From assembly GCA_030066905.1 (NCBI GenBank), contig JASJAR010000013.1, forward strand, positions 51,008-115,007: a DNA stretch of 64,000 bases. The letters run 5' to 3'. The notes under the pieces are model-generated. The model was not told where the DNA came from. It saw only the letters and a program-made list of their open reading frames with translations, and searched no databases. The translations under genes and the position numbers were made by a program. This DNA comes from Paracoccaceae bacterium (GTDB lineage: Bacteria; Pseudomonadota; Alphaproteobacteria; Rhodobacterales; Rhodobacteraceae). Shown piece after piece: positions 33,779-42,743 of this stretch. Within the stretch, counting starts at the first letter, position 1. Every line of letters starts with the position of its first letter.

Positions 33779-34666
33779 ATGGGCTGGGAAAGGCTGGCAG
33801 AAACCGTTCCGCCGGACCGGCCGGTGCTCATCGCGGGGCCGACCGCGAGCGGCAAGTCGGCCCTTGCCATGGCCATCGCGGAGACCGGCGGGGGGCGGAT
33901 CGTCAATGCCGACGCCTTGCAGGTTTTCTCGGACTGGCAAATACTTACGGCCCGCCCCTCACCCGAGGACGAGGCCCGGGTTTCCCATGCGCTTTACGGC
34001 CATGTGCCGGGAGCGGAGGCCTATTCGGTCGGCCGGTGGCTGCGCGACGTCGCACCGCTGCTCTCGGGACCCCGCCCGATCGTCGTCGGCGGCACAGGGC
34101 TCTATTTCTCCGCACTGACCGCGGGTCTCGCCGAGATCCCGCCCGTCCCCCGCGACGTGTCGGAAGCAGCCGGGGCGCGGCGCGCCGACGCGGGGCTCGA
34201 GGCGATGATCTCCGATCTCGATGAGGAAAGCGCCGCCCGGATCGATCTTCGCAACCCCCGCCGGGTCCAGCGCGCCTGGGAAGTGCTGAAAGCCACCGGG
34301 CGCGGCATCGCGGCCTGGCAGGACGACACCGGCCCGCCGCTTCTGCCGCTGGCCGAGGCCGTCCCGCTGGTGCTCCGCGCCCCGCCGGACTGGCTCAATC
34401 CCCGTATCGTTGCGCGGTTCGAGGCGATGCTCGCGGCAGGCCTTCTCGCCGAGGCCGAGGCCAACCGCGCCGCCTGGCATCCCGGCCTGCCCTCGGCGAA
34501 GGCCATCGGCGCGAGCGAGGTGATGGCGCATCTCGCCGGCGCCATCGATCTTTCTCAATTGCGAAACAATGTCGCGATCCAGACCAGACAATATGCAAAG
34601 CGGCAACGAAGCTGGTTTCGCGGCCGCATGGGCGATTGGCGCTGGATTGACCCGGACCCCGGTTGA
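33779..34666 (+). CDS. miaA: tRNA dimethylallyltransferase MiaA
   Basis: MiaA, 295 residues, adds the isopentenyl group to A37 of tRNAs that read UNN codons. P-loop [17 protein letters not shown]; substrate motif [36 protein letters not shown]; and the C-terminal [15 protein letters not shown] are typical. The ATG at 33779 has GGGCGGCGGG upstream; the ATG at 33728 would give a basic N-terminal extension and is less likely. It is the third tRNA-modification gene in the window besides trmFO and mnmA. Confidence 0.94.
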   Translation: MGWERLAETVPPDRPVLIAGPTASGKSALAMAIAETGGGRIVNADALQVFSDWQILTARPSPEDEARVSHALYGHVPGAEAYSVGRWLRDVAPLLSGPRPIVVGGTGLYFSALTAGLAEIPPVPRDVSEAAGARRADAGLEAMISDLDEESAARIDLRNPRRVQRAWEVLKATGRGIAAWQDDTGPPLLPLAEAVPLVLRAPPDWLNPRIVARFEAMLAAGLLAEAEANRAAWHPGLPSAKAIGASEVMAHLAGAIDLSQLRNNVAIQTRQYAKRQRSWFRGRMGDWRWIDPDPG

Positions 34667-34690
34667 GGGCAGGTTTGGAAATGGCCAGAG

Positions 34691-35575
34691 ATGGCCGGGG
34701 CTGCGCTGGGGGCAACCTTGAAGAGACGACTGCATCTGGCACCGCATGGGGCCAGCCTTGCGGACGCACCGCGTCCGCCCGCTGCCGTAGAAGTGATGGG
34801 ACTGGCACGCCTCGTCCATGGCGGGCGCTGGCGCGTCGAGGCGATGCGGAGCTATTCGCGGCCGGTTCTGATCTGGTTCACCCGCGGCTCGGGACGCATC
34901 ACCATCAACGGCGCGACACGGGGCTACGGCGCCCATAACGCCGTCTTCTTGCCGCCGGGGACGATGCATGGGTTCGACATGCTGGGCCAGGTGCTGGGGT
35001 TCGCGGTGTTTCTGCCGGCCGATGCCAATCTCGACTGGCCGGAAGAGCCCTTGCATCTGCGCTGCCGGGAGGGGCGCCTCCAGGCCGAACTCACCGGGCT
35101 CATCGAGCTTCTGGAGCGGGCCTCGAACGGACGCGACGCCCATGCGCCGGCCGAGCTTCACCATCTCGCCGGGCTGGTCTCGGTCTGGCTGAAGCGCCGG
35201 GCGGCGGAGGCCGAGACCGACACCGGCCCCCGCGAGCGGGCCGCGGACCGGCTGGTGGCGGCCTACACCGCTCTCGTCGAGCGCGACTTCCGCCGGCCGA
35301 GGGGTGTTGCGGACTACGCCGCCGATCTCGGCATCACGCCGACCCATCTGTCGCGCGCCTGCCGGGCGACGTCGGGCCGCTCGGCACTGGCGCTGCTGAT
35401 CGACCGGCGGCTCTACGAGGCGCGCCGGCTTCTGAGAGACACCGACCGGCCCGTCCAGAACATCGCGGCGGACACCGGCTTCGGCTCGCCGGCCTACTTC
35501 TCGCGCGCCTTCCGCGCCGAAACCGGCGCCAGCCCGTCGGAATTTCGCAACGCCAGGGCGAGCCGATTGCGGTAA
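34691..35575 (+). CDS. AraC-family transcriptional regulator
   Basis: A 294-residue regulator. The N-terminal part (about residues 30-130) looks like a cupin sensing domain (YSRPVLIWFTRGSGRITING, then AVFLPPGTMHGFDM). The C-terminal 100 residues hold the double helix-turn-helix of AraC/XylS: ADLGITPTHLSRACRATSGR and AADTGFGSPAYFSRAFRAET, followed by GASPSEFR. The start is uncertain (34691, or a TTG about 30 bases downstream). It lies directly before a peptide-type binding-protein gene, and a 21-bp-period direct repeat lies in between, so it probably controls the transport locus. Confidence 0.85.
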   Translation: MAGAALGATLKRRLHLAPHGASLADAPRPPAAVEVMGLARLVHGGRWRVEAMRSYSRPVLIWFTRGSGRITINGATRGYGAHNAVFLPPGTMHGFDMLGQVLGFAVFLPADANLDWPEEPLHLRCREGRLQAELTGLIELLERASNGRDAHAPAELHHLAGLVSVWLKRRAAEAETDTGPRERAADRLVAAYTALVERDFRRPRGVADYAADLGITPTHLSRACRATSGRSALALLIDRRLYEARRLLRDTDRPVQNIAADTGFGSPAYFSRAFRAETGASPSEFRNARASRLR

Positions 35576-35586
35576 CTCGCCTCCCG

Positions 35587-35621
35587 AAACCGGCGCTTTC
35601 GGTTCAAAAACCGGCGAGTTC
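35587..35621 (+). promoter_or_regulatory. Direct-repeat operator candidate for the AraC-type regulator
   Basis: Two copies of AAACCGGCGNNTTC, at 35587-35600 and 35608-35621, are spaced exactly 21 bases start to start (two helical turns), the geometry of AraC-family activator sites. They lie 12 bases after the regulator's stop and about 105 bases before the binding-protein start. A weak promoter (TTGCAT at 35655, TATCGG at 35680, 19-base spacer) follows. Confidence 0.55.
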
Positions 35622-35724
35622 CCCCGGAAACACGGGGTTTTTCGGGAAATCACCTTGCATCCCGGGCCCATCCGACGAGTATCGGGCCATCACTCAAAAA
35701 GCTCAGATCGAAAAGGGAGCGACC

Positions 35725-37338
35725 ATGAGCAACCCAGAAAACGAACGCAAGCTCGCGCAGATCATCGAAGCCGCGCGGCGCCACCGGATCGGCCGCCGCC
35801 GGTTCATGGAAGGCGCGCTCTACACCGGCGCGACGGCAGCCGCCGCCTCGACGATGTTCGCCACCAAGGTGCAGGCCCAGACCCCGAAACGGGGCGGCAC
35901 GTTCCGCGTCGGCATCCATGACGGCAACACGTCGGACGGTCTCGACCCCGGCACCTGGCAATCGGTGCTGCAAATCCAGATCGGCTGCTGCGCCTATTCC
36001 TACCTGACCGAGATCACGGCCGACAACGCACTCGGCCCCGACCTCGCGATGGAGTGGGAAGCCACGCCCGACGCCAAAACCTGGACGTTCCGGCTCAACC
36101 CCAACGCGACGTTCCACAACGGCAACAAGGTCACCGCCAACGACGTCATCGCCTCGATGAACCATCACCGCGGCGAGACGACGACCTCGGCGGCGGCAGC
36201 CCTTCTGAACGTGGTGGTCGACATCACCGCGCCCGACGACGAGACGGTGGTGTTCGAGCTCGAGACCGGCACCGCCGACTGGCCTTATATCATGACCGAT
36301 TATCACCTGATCATCGTGCCCGCCAACGAGGACGGCACGGCGAACTGGCAGGCCGAGATCGGCTCTGGACCTTACGCCTTCACCAGCCATGAGCCGGGCG
36401 TGCGCTCGGAGTTCACCCGCCACGAGGGCTGGCACCGGCTCGACGAAGGCGCCTGGTTCGATGCGGTCACCATGATCACGCTGAACGACGCCAACGCGCG
36501 CCAGACGGCACTCGTGACCGGTCAGGTGGATGCGATCACCTCGGTCGACCTCAAGACCGTGGGCATGCTCGGCCGCGCGCCGGGGATCGTGATCGACAAC
36601 CTGCCGTCGGGCAGCCACATCACCATCCCGGGCTTTGCCGACACCGCACCGATGGACAATGTCGATGCGCGTCTGGCGCTGAAATACGCCATCAACCGCG
36701 AGGACCTCGTCGAGAAGATCTTCTTCGGCAACGCCTCGGTGGGCAACGACACGCCCTTGAACGAGACGTTCCCGTTCTTCGAGCCGATCCCGCAGCGGCC
36801 CTACGACCCCGAGCGGGCGAAGTTCCATCTCGAAAAGGCAGGGCTAAGCTCGATGGACATCACCGTGAAGGCCTCGGATTCGGTCTTCTCGGGGGCCGTC
36901 GACATGGCCACGCTCTTTTCCGAGCACGCCCGGCCCGCGGGCATCAACATCACCCCGCAGCGTGAACCGGCGGACAACTTCTGGGCCAATGTCTGGCTCC
37001 AGCAGCCGTTCCCGATCGTGCAATGGGGCGCACGTCCGACGCCGGACGCGATCTTCAGCCTCGTCTATCAGTCGGGCGTGGACTGGAACGAGGGCCGCTG
37101 GGGCAACGAGCGCTTCGACGAGCTTCTCTTTGCCGCCAAGGCCGAACTCGACGCCGCGGTCCGGACCGAGATGTACACCGAGATGAGCCAGATCCTGGCC
37201 GACGACAGCCCGGTGATCATCCCGCTCTTCGTCAACCGCATCATGGGCCGGCGCGACAATGTCATGCGCAACGAGGCCATCGCGTCGAACTGGGAGCTTG
37301 ACGGCGCCCGGGGCTACCAGCGCTGGTGGTTCGCGTAA
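35725..37338 (+). CDS. ABC transporter substrate-binding protein (peptide/nickel type), copy 1
   Basis: A 537-residue solute-binding protein of the SBP_bac_5 (DppA/OppA) family, which delivers peptides or small organic compounds to an ABC permease. The N-terminus carries a Tat-like signal, GRRRFMEGALYTGATAAAA, with cleavage after KVQAQ. The mature start TPKRGGTFRVGIHDG and later WTFRLNPNATFHNG are typical. AGGGAGCGACC precedes the ATG. It follows the AraC-type regulator and its candidate operator and ends in a strong terminator, so it is probably a monocistronic, inducible gene. Transporter subunits lie 2.7 kb further on the opposite strand. Confidence 0.9.
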   Translation: MSNPENERKLAQIIEAARRHRIGRRRFMEGALYTGATAAAASTMFATKVQAQTPKRGGTFRVGIHDGNTSDGLDPGTWQSVLQIQIGCCAYSYLTEITADNALGPDLAMEWEATPDAKTWTFRLNPNATFHNGNKVTANDVIASMNHHRGETTTSAAAALLNVVVDITAPDDETVVFELETGTADWPYIMTDYHLIIVPANEDGTANWQAEIGSGPYAFTSHEPGVRSEFTRHEGWHRLDEGAWFDAVTMITLNDANARQTALVTGQVDAITSVDLKTVGMLGRAPGIVIDNLPSGSHITIPGFADTAPMDNVDARLALKYAINREDLVEKIFFGNASVGNDTPLNETFPFFEPIPQRPYDPERAKFHLEKAGLSSMDITVKASDSVFSGAVDMATLFSEHARPAGINITPQREPADNFWANVWLQQPFPIVQWGARPTPDAIFSLVYQSGVDWNEGRWGNERFDELLFAAKAELDAAVRTEMYTEMSQILADDSPVIIPLFVNRIMGRRDNVMRNEAIASNWELDGARGYQRWWFA

Positions 37339-37367
37339 GCGACGACGGACGTTCCATGAGATGTCAC

Positions 37368-37394
37368 AAAGGCCCCGCTCCTGCGGGGCCTTTT
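37368..37394 (+). terminator. Rho-independent terminator after binding protein 1
   Basis: AAAGGCCCCGC-TCCT-GCGGGGCCTTT forms a perfect 11-base stem and runs into TTTT, 30 bases after the stop. Confidence 0.88.
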
Positions 37395-37501
37395 GCGTCG
37401 GGCGGCGTTGGGTTCGTTGCGACAAGGCGGATCGGGCCTCTCGCGCGGCCTGCCGACAGCCGGAACCCGACCGCAAGGGCCGGGCGGTGGGGAGCGGCTC
37501 T

Positions 37502-37672
37502 GGCCTTGAGCGGGCGTTCGGGTCCTGCAACGGCAGCCCTTGGCGAAACACGCCCCGGACTTGATCCGGGGCCCCGATCCACCGGAGTGCCAAGTCGATC
37601 GAGGTCCCGGGTCAAGCCCGGGACGTGGGGCATATGGTTCGGCGCGTGCAGCATGTGCGTCCGCTCAAGGCC
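37502..37672 (+). repeat. 171-bp intergenic inverted-end repeat, copy B
   Basis: Ends are GGCCTTGAGCGGGCG (left) and CGTCCGCTCAAGGCC (right), inverted with one mismatch. Inside are CCCCGGACTTGATCCGGGG and CCCGGGTCAAGCCCGGG, in reverse order relative to copy A. It is about 110 bases after the terminator of binding protein 1. Confidence 0.82.
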
Positions 37673-37870
37673 AACAGCGACACCCGCCACGTATGCGACC
37701 CGCCGCCTCACCCAACGACGCGCTCCGCCGGTCGGGGCCCGGAATGACGTCCGGGGCGGGCGTCGCCCGGTTCGCCGTACCGCCCGGCCAGCCCGGAACC
37801 TCCTTCACCGCTTCCAACCCGGCCCCAACCCGCTCTAAGGTGAGCCCATAACGAACGGCGAGCAGCGGAC

Positions 37871-39259
37871 GTGGCCTACATCTCCCTCAGCGAAACGGGG
37901 CTCGACCCCTACGACGTCGTCGTGGCGGGCGCGGGGCTTGCGGCCTATGCCCTGTCCGACCGGCTGAGTGCCGCCGGGCGGCGGGTCCTGATCCTCGAGA
38001 CCGGCTTTGAGACCTACGACCCGGAGGTCCAGGCCCGGTTCACGCGGATGGAGGCGCGGGGGCATTTCTCGAGCACCTACTGGCCGCGCCACTGGGTGCG
38101 CGCGTTCGGGGGGACCTCGGCAGTCTGGGCGGGATACTGCCTTCCCCTCTCGGAGCGGAACTTCCGCGACTGGCCCATCGGTCGGGCCGATCTCGACCCC
38201 CATTACGCCACCGCCGCGCGCCTCCTCCGCCGCCCGCTGCCGTTTCTCGCCTATTCCGCTCCCTTCCTGCGGGGGTTCACTTACCGGCCGATGTCGCTTG
38301 AACCGCCGCTGAACCTCGCCGCCGAGCCGGAACTCGTGACCGATCTTACAGGTGTCGACATCGCCCTCGGCGCGACGCTGGCAGGGCTGACCCCGGCGAC
38401 CGACCGACGGTCGGTGCGCGGGGCGACGATCCACCTTGCCGGGCCCGGCGAGCGCCGCGACTTCCCCCTCGCGTCGCGGCAACGGCTGGTGCTGGCCGCC
38501 GGCGGCATCGGCAACGCCCAGATCCTCCTCAACTCCACCGACGGGTCCTCGGCGGCGGTGGGCAACGCGGCCGACCGGGTGGGCCGCCACCTGATGGAAC
38601 ATCCCCATGCCTACGATTGCGGCCGCATCGTCGCGGGGGAGGACCTCGTCCTGCCGGACCTGCCTGAAGGCTTCGGCTTTCCCCTGCCCTCCGTCGAGCC
38701 CGACACGGCGTTGTTCGGCGAACTCGGCGGCCACGACGTCGCCCTCGACCTCGTCGACAGCGCGCTCGCCCCCGAGGACCCCGTGGAGCGGTTCGTCGCC
38801 GAGCGGATCGGCGCGAACGCCCGCGCCTTCACGCTCACCGCCCGCACCGAGATGCCCGCCGACCCCGAAAACCGCGTGACCCTCACAGAGGGCCGCGACC
38901 CGTCTGGGATGCGGCGGGTGCGGGCCTCCTGCGCGATCCCGACCGAGGCGCTGAGAGCCATCGAGCACTGTCTCGAAGCCCTCTCCGGCAGCCTCGGCGC
39001 GGCGGGCGCGGCGCGGCTCAGGATCGTCAATGCCGAGATCTACCGCAACGCCACTGGCGGCGGACATATCATGGGCACCACCCGGATGGGCAGCGACCCA
39101 CGCGACAGCGTGGTCGATGCCGATTGCCGGGTCCACGGCTACGAGAACCTTTTCGTCGCGGGATCGTCGGTCTTCGCCTCGGGGGGCTATGCCAATCCGA
39201 CCCTGACGCTGATGGCGCTTGCAGCGAGGCTCGGCGAGACCCTGGGGCGGGCGGCATGA
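37871..39259 (+). CDS. GMC-family FAD oxidoreductase
   Basis: A 462-residue GMC oxidoreductase, related to the short choline/gluconate dehydrogenase type that oxidises alcohol groups of small substrates. The FAD-binding N-terminus reads VVVAGAGLAAYALSDRL. AFGGTSAVWAGYC contacts the flavin, and LVLAAGGIGNAQILLNS is the second GMC signature. The C-terminus has GGHIMGTTRMG with the active His and FVAGSSVFASGGYANPTLT. GTG at 37871 is the start. No Tat or Sec signal is seen, so it is probably cytoplasmic. It overlaps the next gene by 4 bases. It may oxidise the compound imported by the neighbouring transporter (inference). Confidence 0.85.
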   Translation: MAYISLSETGLDPYDVVVAGAGLAAYALSDRLSAAGRRVLILETGFETYDPEVQARFTRMEARGHFSSTYWPRHWVRAFGGTSAVWAGYCLPLSERNFRDWPIGRADLDPHYATAARLLRRPLPFLAYSAPFLRGFTYRPMSLEPPLNLAAEPELVTDLTGVDIALGATLAGLTPATDRRSVRGATIHLAGPGERRDFPLASRQRLVLAAGGIGNAQILLNSTDGSSAAVGNAADRVGRHLMEHPHAYDCGRIVAGEDLVLPDLPEGFGFPLPSVEPDTALFGELGGHDVALDLVDSALAPEDPVERFVAERIGANARAFTLTARTEMPADPENRVTLTEGRDPSGMRRVRASCAIPTEALRAIEHCLEALSGSLGAAGAARLRIVNAEIYRNATGGGHIMGTTRMGSDPRDSVVDADCRVHGYENLFVAGSSVFASGGYANPTLTLMALAARLGETLGRAA

Positions 39260-39720
39260 GCGGGACGGGAATCACAAGGCGGCATCTTCTCTTCGGACTC
39301 GCCGGGATCGGCATCGGCGGGGCGGCGTTCGGGCTTCTCGGACGGGCGACCCGCGCCCCCGCCCCGGCCCCTTGGGTCCCCCGCGGGCTGGCCGAGGACG
39401 ACGGCTGGCTCCTGCCGCCCGAGGAACGCGCCGCCTTCGAGGCTGCCGACGCGCTCGTCGAGAGCGATGTCTTTGCGCTCCGAGACGCGGTGGACCTCCC
39501 CGGCGGCGACCTCGAAGCGCTGCGGGTGCGGTCCTTAAGCGAATGCGTCGCCGCCTGCGAGGCCGACGGGCGCTGCGAGGCCTTCACCTATGCGCGGGCG
39601 AGCCATCCCCAGCCCGAAAAGCGCCGCATCTGCTGGCTGAAATCGGAGGCCGCCGAACGCGAGATCGCCGGGGCGCCGGACTATGTCTCCGGCCGCCGCG
39701 GGGGCTGGGGGCCGGACTAG
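39256..39720 (+). CDS. PAN/Apple-domain exported protein
   Basis: A 154-residue protein with a twin-arginine-like N-terminus, GITRRHLLFGLAGIGIGG, then a Pro/Ala linker. A C-terminal PAN_4-type domain follows: AVDLPGGDLEALRVRSLSEC, AACEADGRCEAFTYAR and RRICWLKSEA. Its four cysteines fit the PAN pattern. PAN domains bind carbohydrate or protein ligands. The start overlaps the GMC oxidoreductase stop (ATGA), so the two are co-translated and may act together, one inside and one outside the membrane. The role is not known. Confidence 0.72.
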   Translation: MSGTGITRRHLLFGLAGIGIGGAAFGLLGRATRAPAPAPWVPRGLAEDDGWLLPPEERAAFEAADALVESDVFALRDAVDLPGGDLEALRVRSLSECVAACEADGRCEAFTYARASHPQPEKRRICWLKSEAAEREIAGAPDYVSGRRGGWGPD

Positions 39721-39977
39721 GTCAGCCGTCCCGGCCCCTGTCCGACCTTCGCCCGTTCGCCTGGCGCGGGACCATGACCCTGGGGCCGCGTCGTCGCCGT
39801 TGGCCGAACGGGTGGCGCAGGTCCGGGGTGACACCCATCGCCCGGGCGGGCCCACAGGGACGGCGATTTCGGGGCCCCAAAACCGGGCTCCGAACCCGTC
39901 GGTGCGGAAATCCGGAACCGGCTGGGGCATCGTCCTCGCCAGGGCCGCAGACGATCCGTCCGAGGAAGGATCGAGGC

Positions 39978-40001
39978 GCGGTCTTTCGACCGAAAGACCG
40001 C
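39978..40001. terminator. Hairpin between convergent PAN-protein and ABC genes
   Basis: GCGGTCTTTC-GACC-GAAAGACCGC is a perfect 10-base stem, 5 bases from the stop of the ABC ATPase gene. It has no T run on either side, but its position fits a shared terminator. The rest of 39721-39977 holds no gene that I can see. Confidence 0.6.
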
Positions 40002-40006
40002 CCGGG

Positions 40007-41665
40007 TCAGATCTGGCTCGACGCGGCCTCGCCGAGATTGGTGATCCCGCCGCGTTCCTTCAAAAGCTTGTCGAGCCAGTCGGGGTCCATTTCCGGGACC
40101 GAGGAGAGCAAAAGGTCGGTGTATTCGTGGTGCGGCGGCGTGAACATCTCGGTCTTGCCGCCGGCCTCGACCACCTTGCCCTCTTTCATCACCACCACTT
40201 CGTCGGCGATGGAGCGCACCGTGGCGAGGTCGTGGGTGATGAACATGTAGGCGAGGTCCAGCTCCTTCTGGAGCTTGTCGAGGAGCCGCAGGATGCCTTC
40301 GGCGACGAGCTGGTCGAGCGCCGAGGTGACCTCGTCGCAGATGATGAAAGTGGGCTCTGCGGCAAGCGCCCGGGCAATGCCCACCCGCTGTTTCTGCCCG
40401 CCCGAGAGTTCCGAGGGCAGCCGGTGGTAATAAAGCGAGGGTTCGAGCTCGATCTGGTCGAGCAGTTGGTCCACCCGCTTCTTGAGGTCCGCCCCCCTGA
40501 GCCCGCCGTAAAACTGCGCCGGCCGGCCGATGATCTCGCCGATGGATTTCTTCGGGTTCAGCGCGGTGTCGGCCATCTGGTAGATCATCTGCGCCTGGCG
40601 AAGCTGGTCCTTGGTGCGGTCCTTGTAGGCGCGCGGCAAGGGCGTGCCGAGGAACTCGACATGCCCCTCAGACGGCGGCAGGAGCCCGGTGATGACCCGC
40701 GCGGTGGTGGACTTCCCCGAGCCCGACTCGCCAACAACCGCCACGGTGCGGCCCTTGTGGATGTCGAAGCTTACATCGTGGAGCACCTTCACCGGCCCGT
40801 AGCTGGCATGGACGCCCTTCACCGAGACCAGCGGCGTGGTGCCTTCCGGCGGGCGCGGCTTCTCGTCACGCTCGAAACTGCGCACCGCCCAGAGCGACTT
40901 GGTGTAGTCCTCCTGCGGGTCGGAGAGCATCTTCACCGTCTCCGCCTCTTCCACCTCGTCGCCCTTGAGGAGCACCTTGATCCGGTCGGCCATCTGGGCG
41001 ACGACCGCGAGATCGTGGGTGATGTAGAGTGCGGCAGTGTTGAACTGCTCGACGATGTCGCGGATCGCGGCCAGAACCTCGATCTGGGTCGTCACGTCGA
41101 GCGCCGTGGTCGGCTCGTCGAAGATGATGAGGTCCGGCCGGCAGGACATTGCCATCGCTGTCATCGCCCGCTGGAGCTGGCCGCCGGAGACCTGATGGGG
41201 GTAGCGGAAGCCGATCTCGTCAGGGTTCGGCAGCCGCAACTGACGATAAAGCTCGATCGCGTCTTCCCGGCTGTCCTTCCAGTTTTCGGTGCGGTGGAGC
41301 CGCGCGCTTTCGCTGTGTTGGTCGAAGAGCTTATGGGCGGGGTTGAACGACGCCGCCGCCGATTGCGCGACATAGGCGATCCGCGACCCCCGGAGGGCGC
41401 GCTTTTCGCCGCGCGTCGCGGTGGTCAGATCGATGCCGTCGAAATTGACCGAGCCGCCGGAAATCCGGCAGCCGTCCCGGGTGAAGCCCATCGCGGCAAG
41501 GCCGATGGTGGACTTTCCCGCCCCGCTCTCGCCGATGAGCCCCATGACCTCGCCCCGGTGGAGCGTGAGATCGACGCCGTGGACGATCTCGATCCACTGC
41601 TCGTCGGAATAGCCCTCGATGCGGAGGTCCTTGATCGTCAGGAGGACGGATTTTTCGCTTGCCAT
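40007..41665 (-). CDS. Peptide-type ABC transporter ATPase, DppD-DppF fusion
   Basis: A 552-residue protein with two complete ABC ATPase domains, energising import. Domain 1 (about residues 5-260): Walker A GESGAGKST, signature VSGGQLQRAM, Walker B LIIFDEPTTALD. Domain 2 (about residues 280-540): Walker A GESGSGKST, signature LSGGQKQRVG, Walker B FIICDEVTSALD. Each half resembles the oligopeptide/dipeptide ATPases, which are usually separate genes. It starts 4 bases after the permease stop and is the last gene of the permease-permease-ATPase operon. Confidence 0.93.
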   Translation of the reverse strand: MASEKSVLLTIKDLRIEGYSDEQWIEIVHGVDLTLHRGEVMGLIGESGAGKSTIGLAAMGFTRDGCRISGGSVNFDGIDLTTATRGEKRALRGSRIAYVAQSAAASFNPAHKLFDQHSESARLHRTENWKDSREDAIELYRQLRLPNPDEIGFRYPHQVSGGQLQRAMTAMAMSCRPDLIIFDEPTTALDVTTQIEVLAAIRDIVEQFNTAALYITHDLAVVAQMADRIKVLLKGDEVEEAETVKMLSDPQEDYTKSLWAVRSFERDEKPRPPEGTTPLVSVKGVHASYGPVKVLHDVSFDIHKGRTVAVVGESGSGKSTTARVITGLLPPSEGHVEFLGTPLPRAYKDRTKDQLRQAQMIYQMADTALNPKKSIGEIIGRPAQFYGGLRGADLKKRVDQLLDQIELEPSLYYHRLPSELSGGQKQRVGIARALAAEPTFIICDEVTSALDQLVAEGILRLLDKLQKELDLAYMFITHDLATVRSIADEVVVMKEGKVVEAGGKTEMFTPPHHEYTDLLLSSVPEMDPDWLDKLLKERGGITNLGEAASSQI

Positions 41666-41669
41666 GAGG

Positions 41670-42731
41670 TTACTCCTTCAGGCCAGAGGAGATGTAGAGC
41701 ATCCAGTCGACCACGAAGTTCACCGCCACCGTCAGTAGCGCGATGGCGGCTGCGGGGATCAGCGGGGTAACGAGGCCGAAGGAGATGAGCGAGGCGGTTT
41801 CGCGGACCATCGAGCCCCAGTCCGCCGTGGGCGGCTGGATGCCGAGGCCTAGGAAGCTGAGCGCCGAGATCGCGAGGAACACGAAACAGAAGCGCAGGCC
41901 GAACTCGGCTGCGAGCGGGGCGGTGATGTTTGGAAGCACCTCGCGGGACACGAGATACCAGGTGCTCTCGCCCCGGAGCCGGGCGGCCTCGATGTAGTCC
42001 ATCACCACGATATTGCCGGCCACCGCACGGGTGAGCCGGAACACCAGCGGCGAGTAGAGCACCGCGATGACGACGGTCAGTTCGATGATGCCGGCCCCGA
42101 AGATGGTCAGGAGCAGAAGCGCGAAGATAAGCTGCGGGATCGCCAGAAGGATGTCGACGATGCGGCCCAAAAGCTGATCGACCCAGCCCCCCATCGTGGC
42201 CGCGACGAGCCCCGCGACTGTGCCGATGAGAAACGCCAGTGCGGTGGTCACGATGGCGACGCCGACGGTGTTCCGCGCCCCGTATATGAGCCGCGAGAAG
42301 AGGTCACGGCCGAGCTGGTCGCCGCCCAGAAGCATCTGGTCGTCGGGCGGCGCGAAGGCTCCGCCGATCACCTCCGCCTCGCCGAAGGGGGCGATAACGG
42401 GGGCGAAGATCGCCGCGACGATATAGGTGAGGATCACCAGAAGCCCGAAGGCCGCCGTGAGCGGCGCGGTGCGCATGAGCTTGGCACCCTCCGGCGGCAA
42501 GATCGCGATCAGCGCTTCCTTGAAGCTGTAGGAGACCCCTGCCGCAGCGGCCAGAAGCCCCGCGGCGATGGTGAAGCCCACGAGCACGTTGGTGCCGCCG
42601 AGAAGGCCGGAGAGGAACGACACGATCAGCAGCGTGAACAGAAGCAGGAGTGCCGTGCGGTTCTTGAAATACGCTGCCGCCGCCGTCGCCGCGATCAGGA
42701 GCGCGAAGTAGACGATCGAAAAGGTGCCCAT
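41670..42731 (-). CDS. ABC transporter permease (DppC type) with N-terminal membrane extension
   Basis: A 353-residue inner-membrane permease. The DppC-like core begins at about residue 85 (LMRTAPLTAAFGLLVILTYI) and contains LLGGDQLGRDLFSRLIYGAR, the EAA-type loop EAARLRGESTWYLVSREVLPN and QPPTADWGSMVRE. Before it lie about 80 extra residues with three hydrophobic stretches (IVYFALLIAATAAAAYF, LLLLFTLLIVSFLSGLLGG, VLVGFTIAAGLLAAAAG), which the family normally lacks. The ribosome site GGGGGGCGAGAG supports the start at 42731. It lies 12 bases from the DppB-type permease. Confidence 0.9.
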   Translation of the reverse strand: MGTFSIVYFALLIAATAAAAYFKNRTALLLLFTLLIVSFLSGLLGGTNVLVGFTIAAGLLAAAAGVSYSFKEALIAILPPEGAKLMRTAPLTAAFGLLVILTYIVAAIFAPVIAPFGEAEVIGGAFAPPDDQMLLGGDQLGRDLFSRLIYGARNTVGVAIVTTALAFLIGTVAGLVAATMGGWVDQLLGRIVDILLAIPQLIFALLLLTIFGAGIIELTVVIAVLYSPLVFRLTRAVAGNIVVMDYIEAARLRGESTWYLVSREVLPNITAPLAAEFGLRFCFVFLAISALSFLGLGIQPPTADWGSMVRETASLISFGLVTPLIPAAAIALLTVAVNFVVDWMLYISSGLKE

Positions 42732-42743
42732 CTCTCGCCCCCC

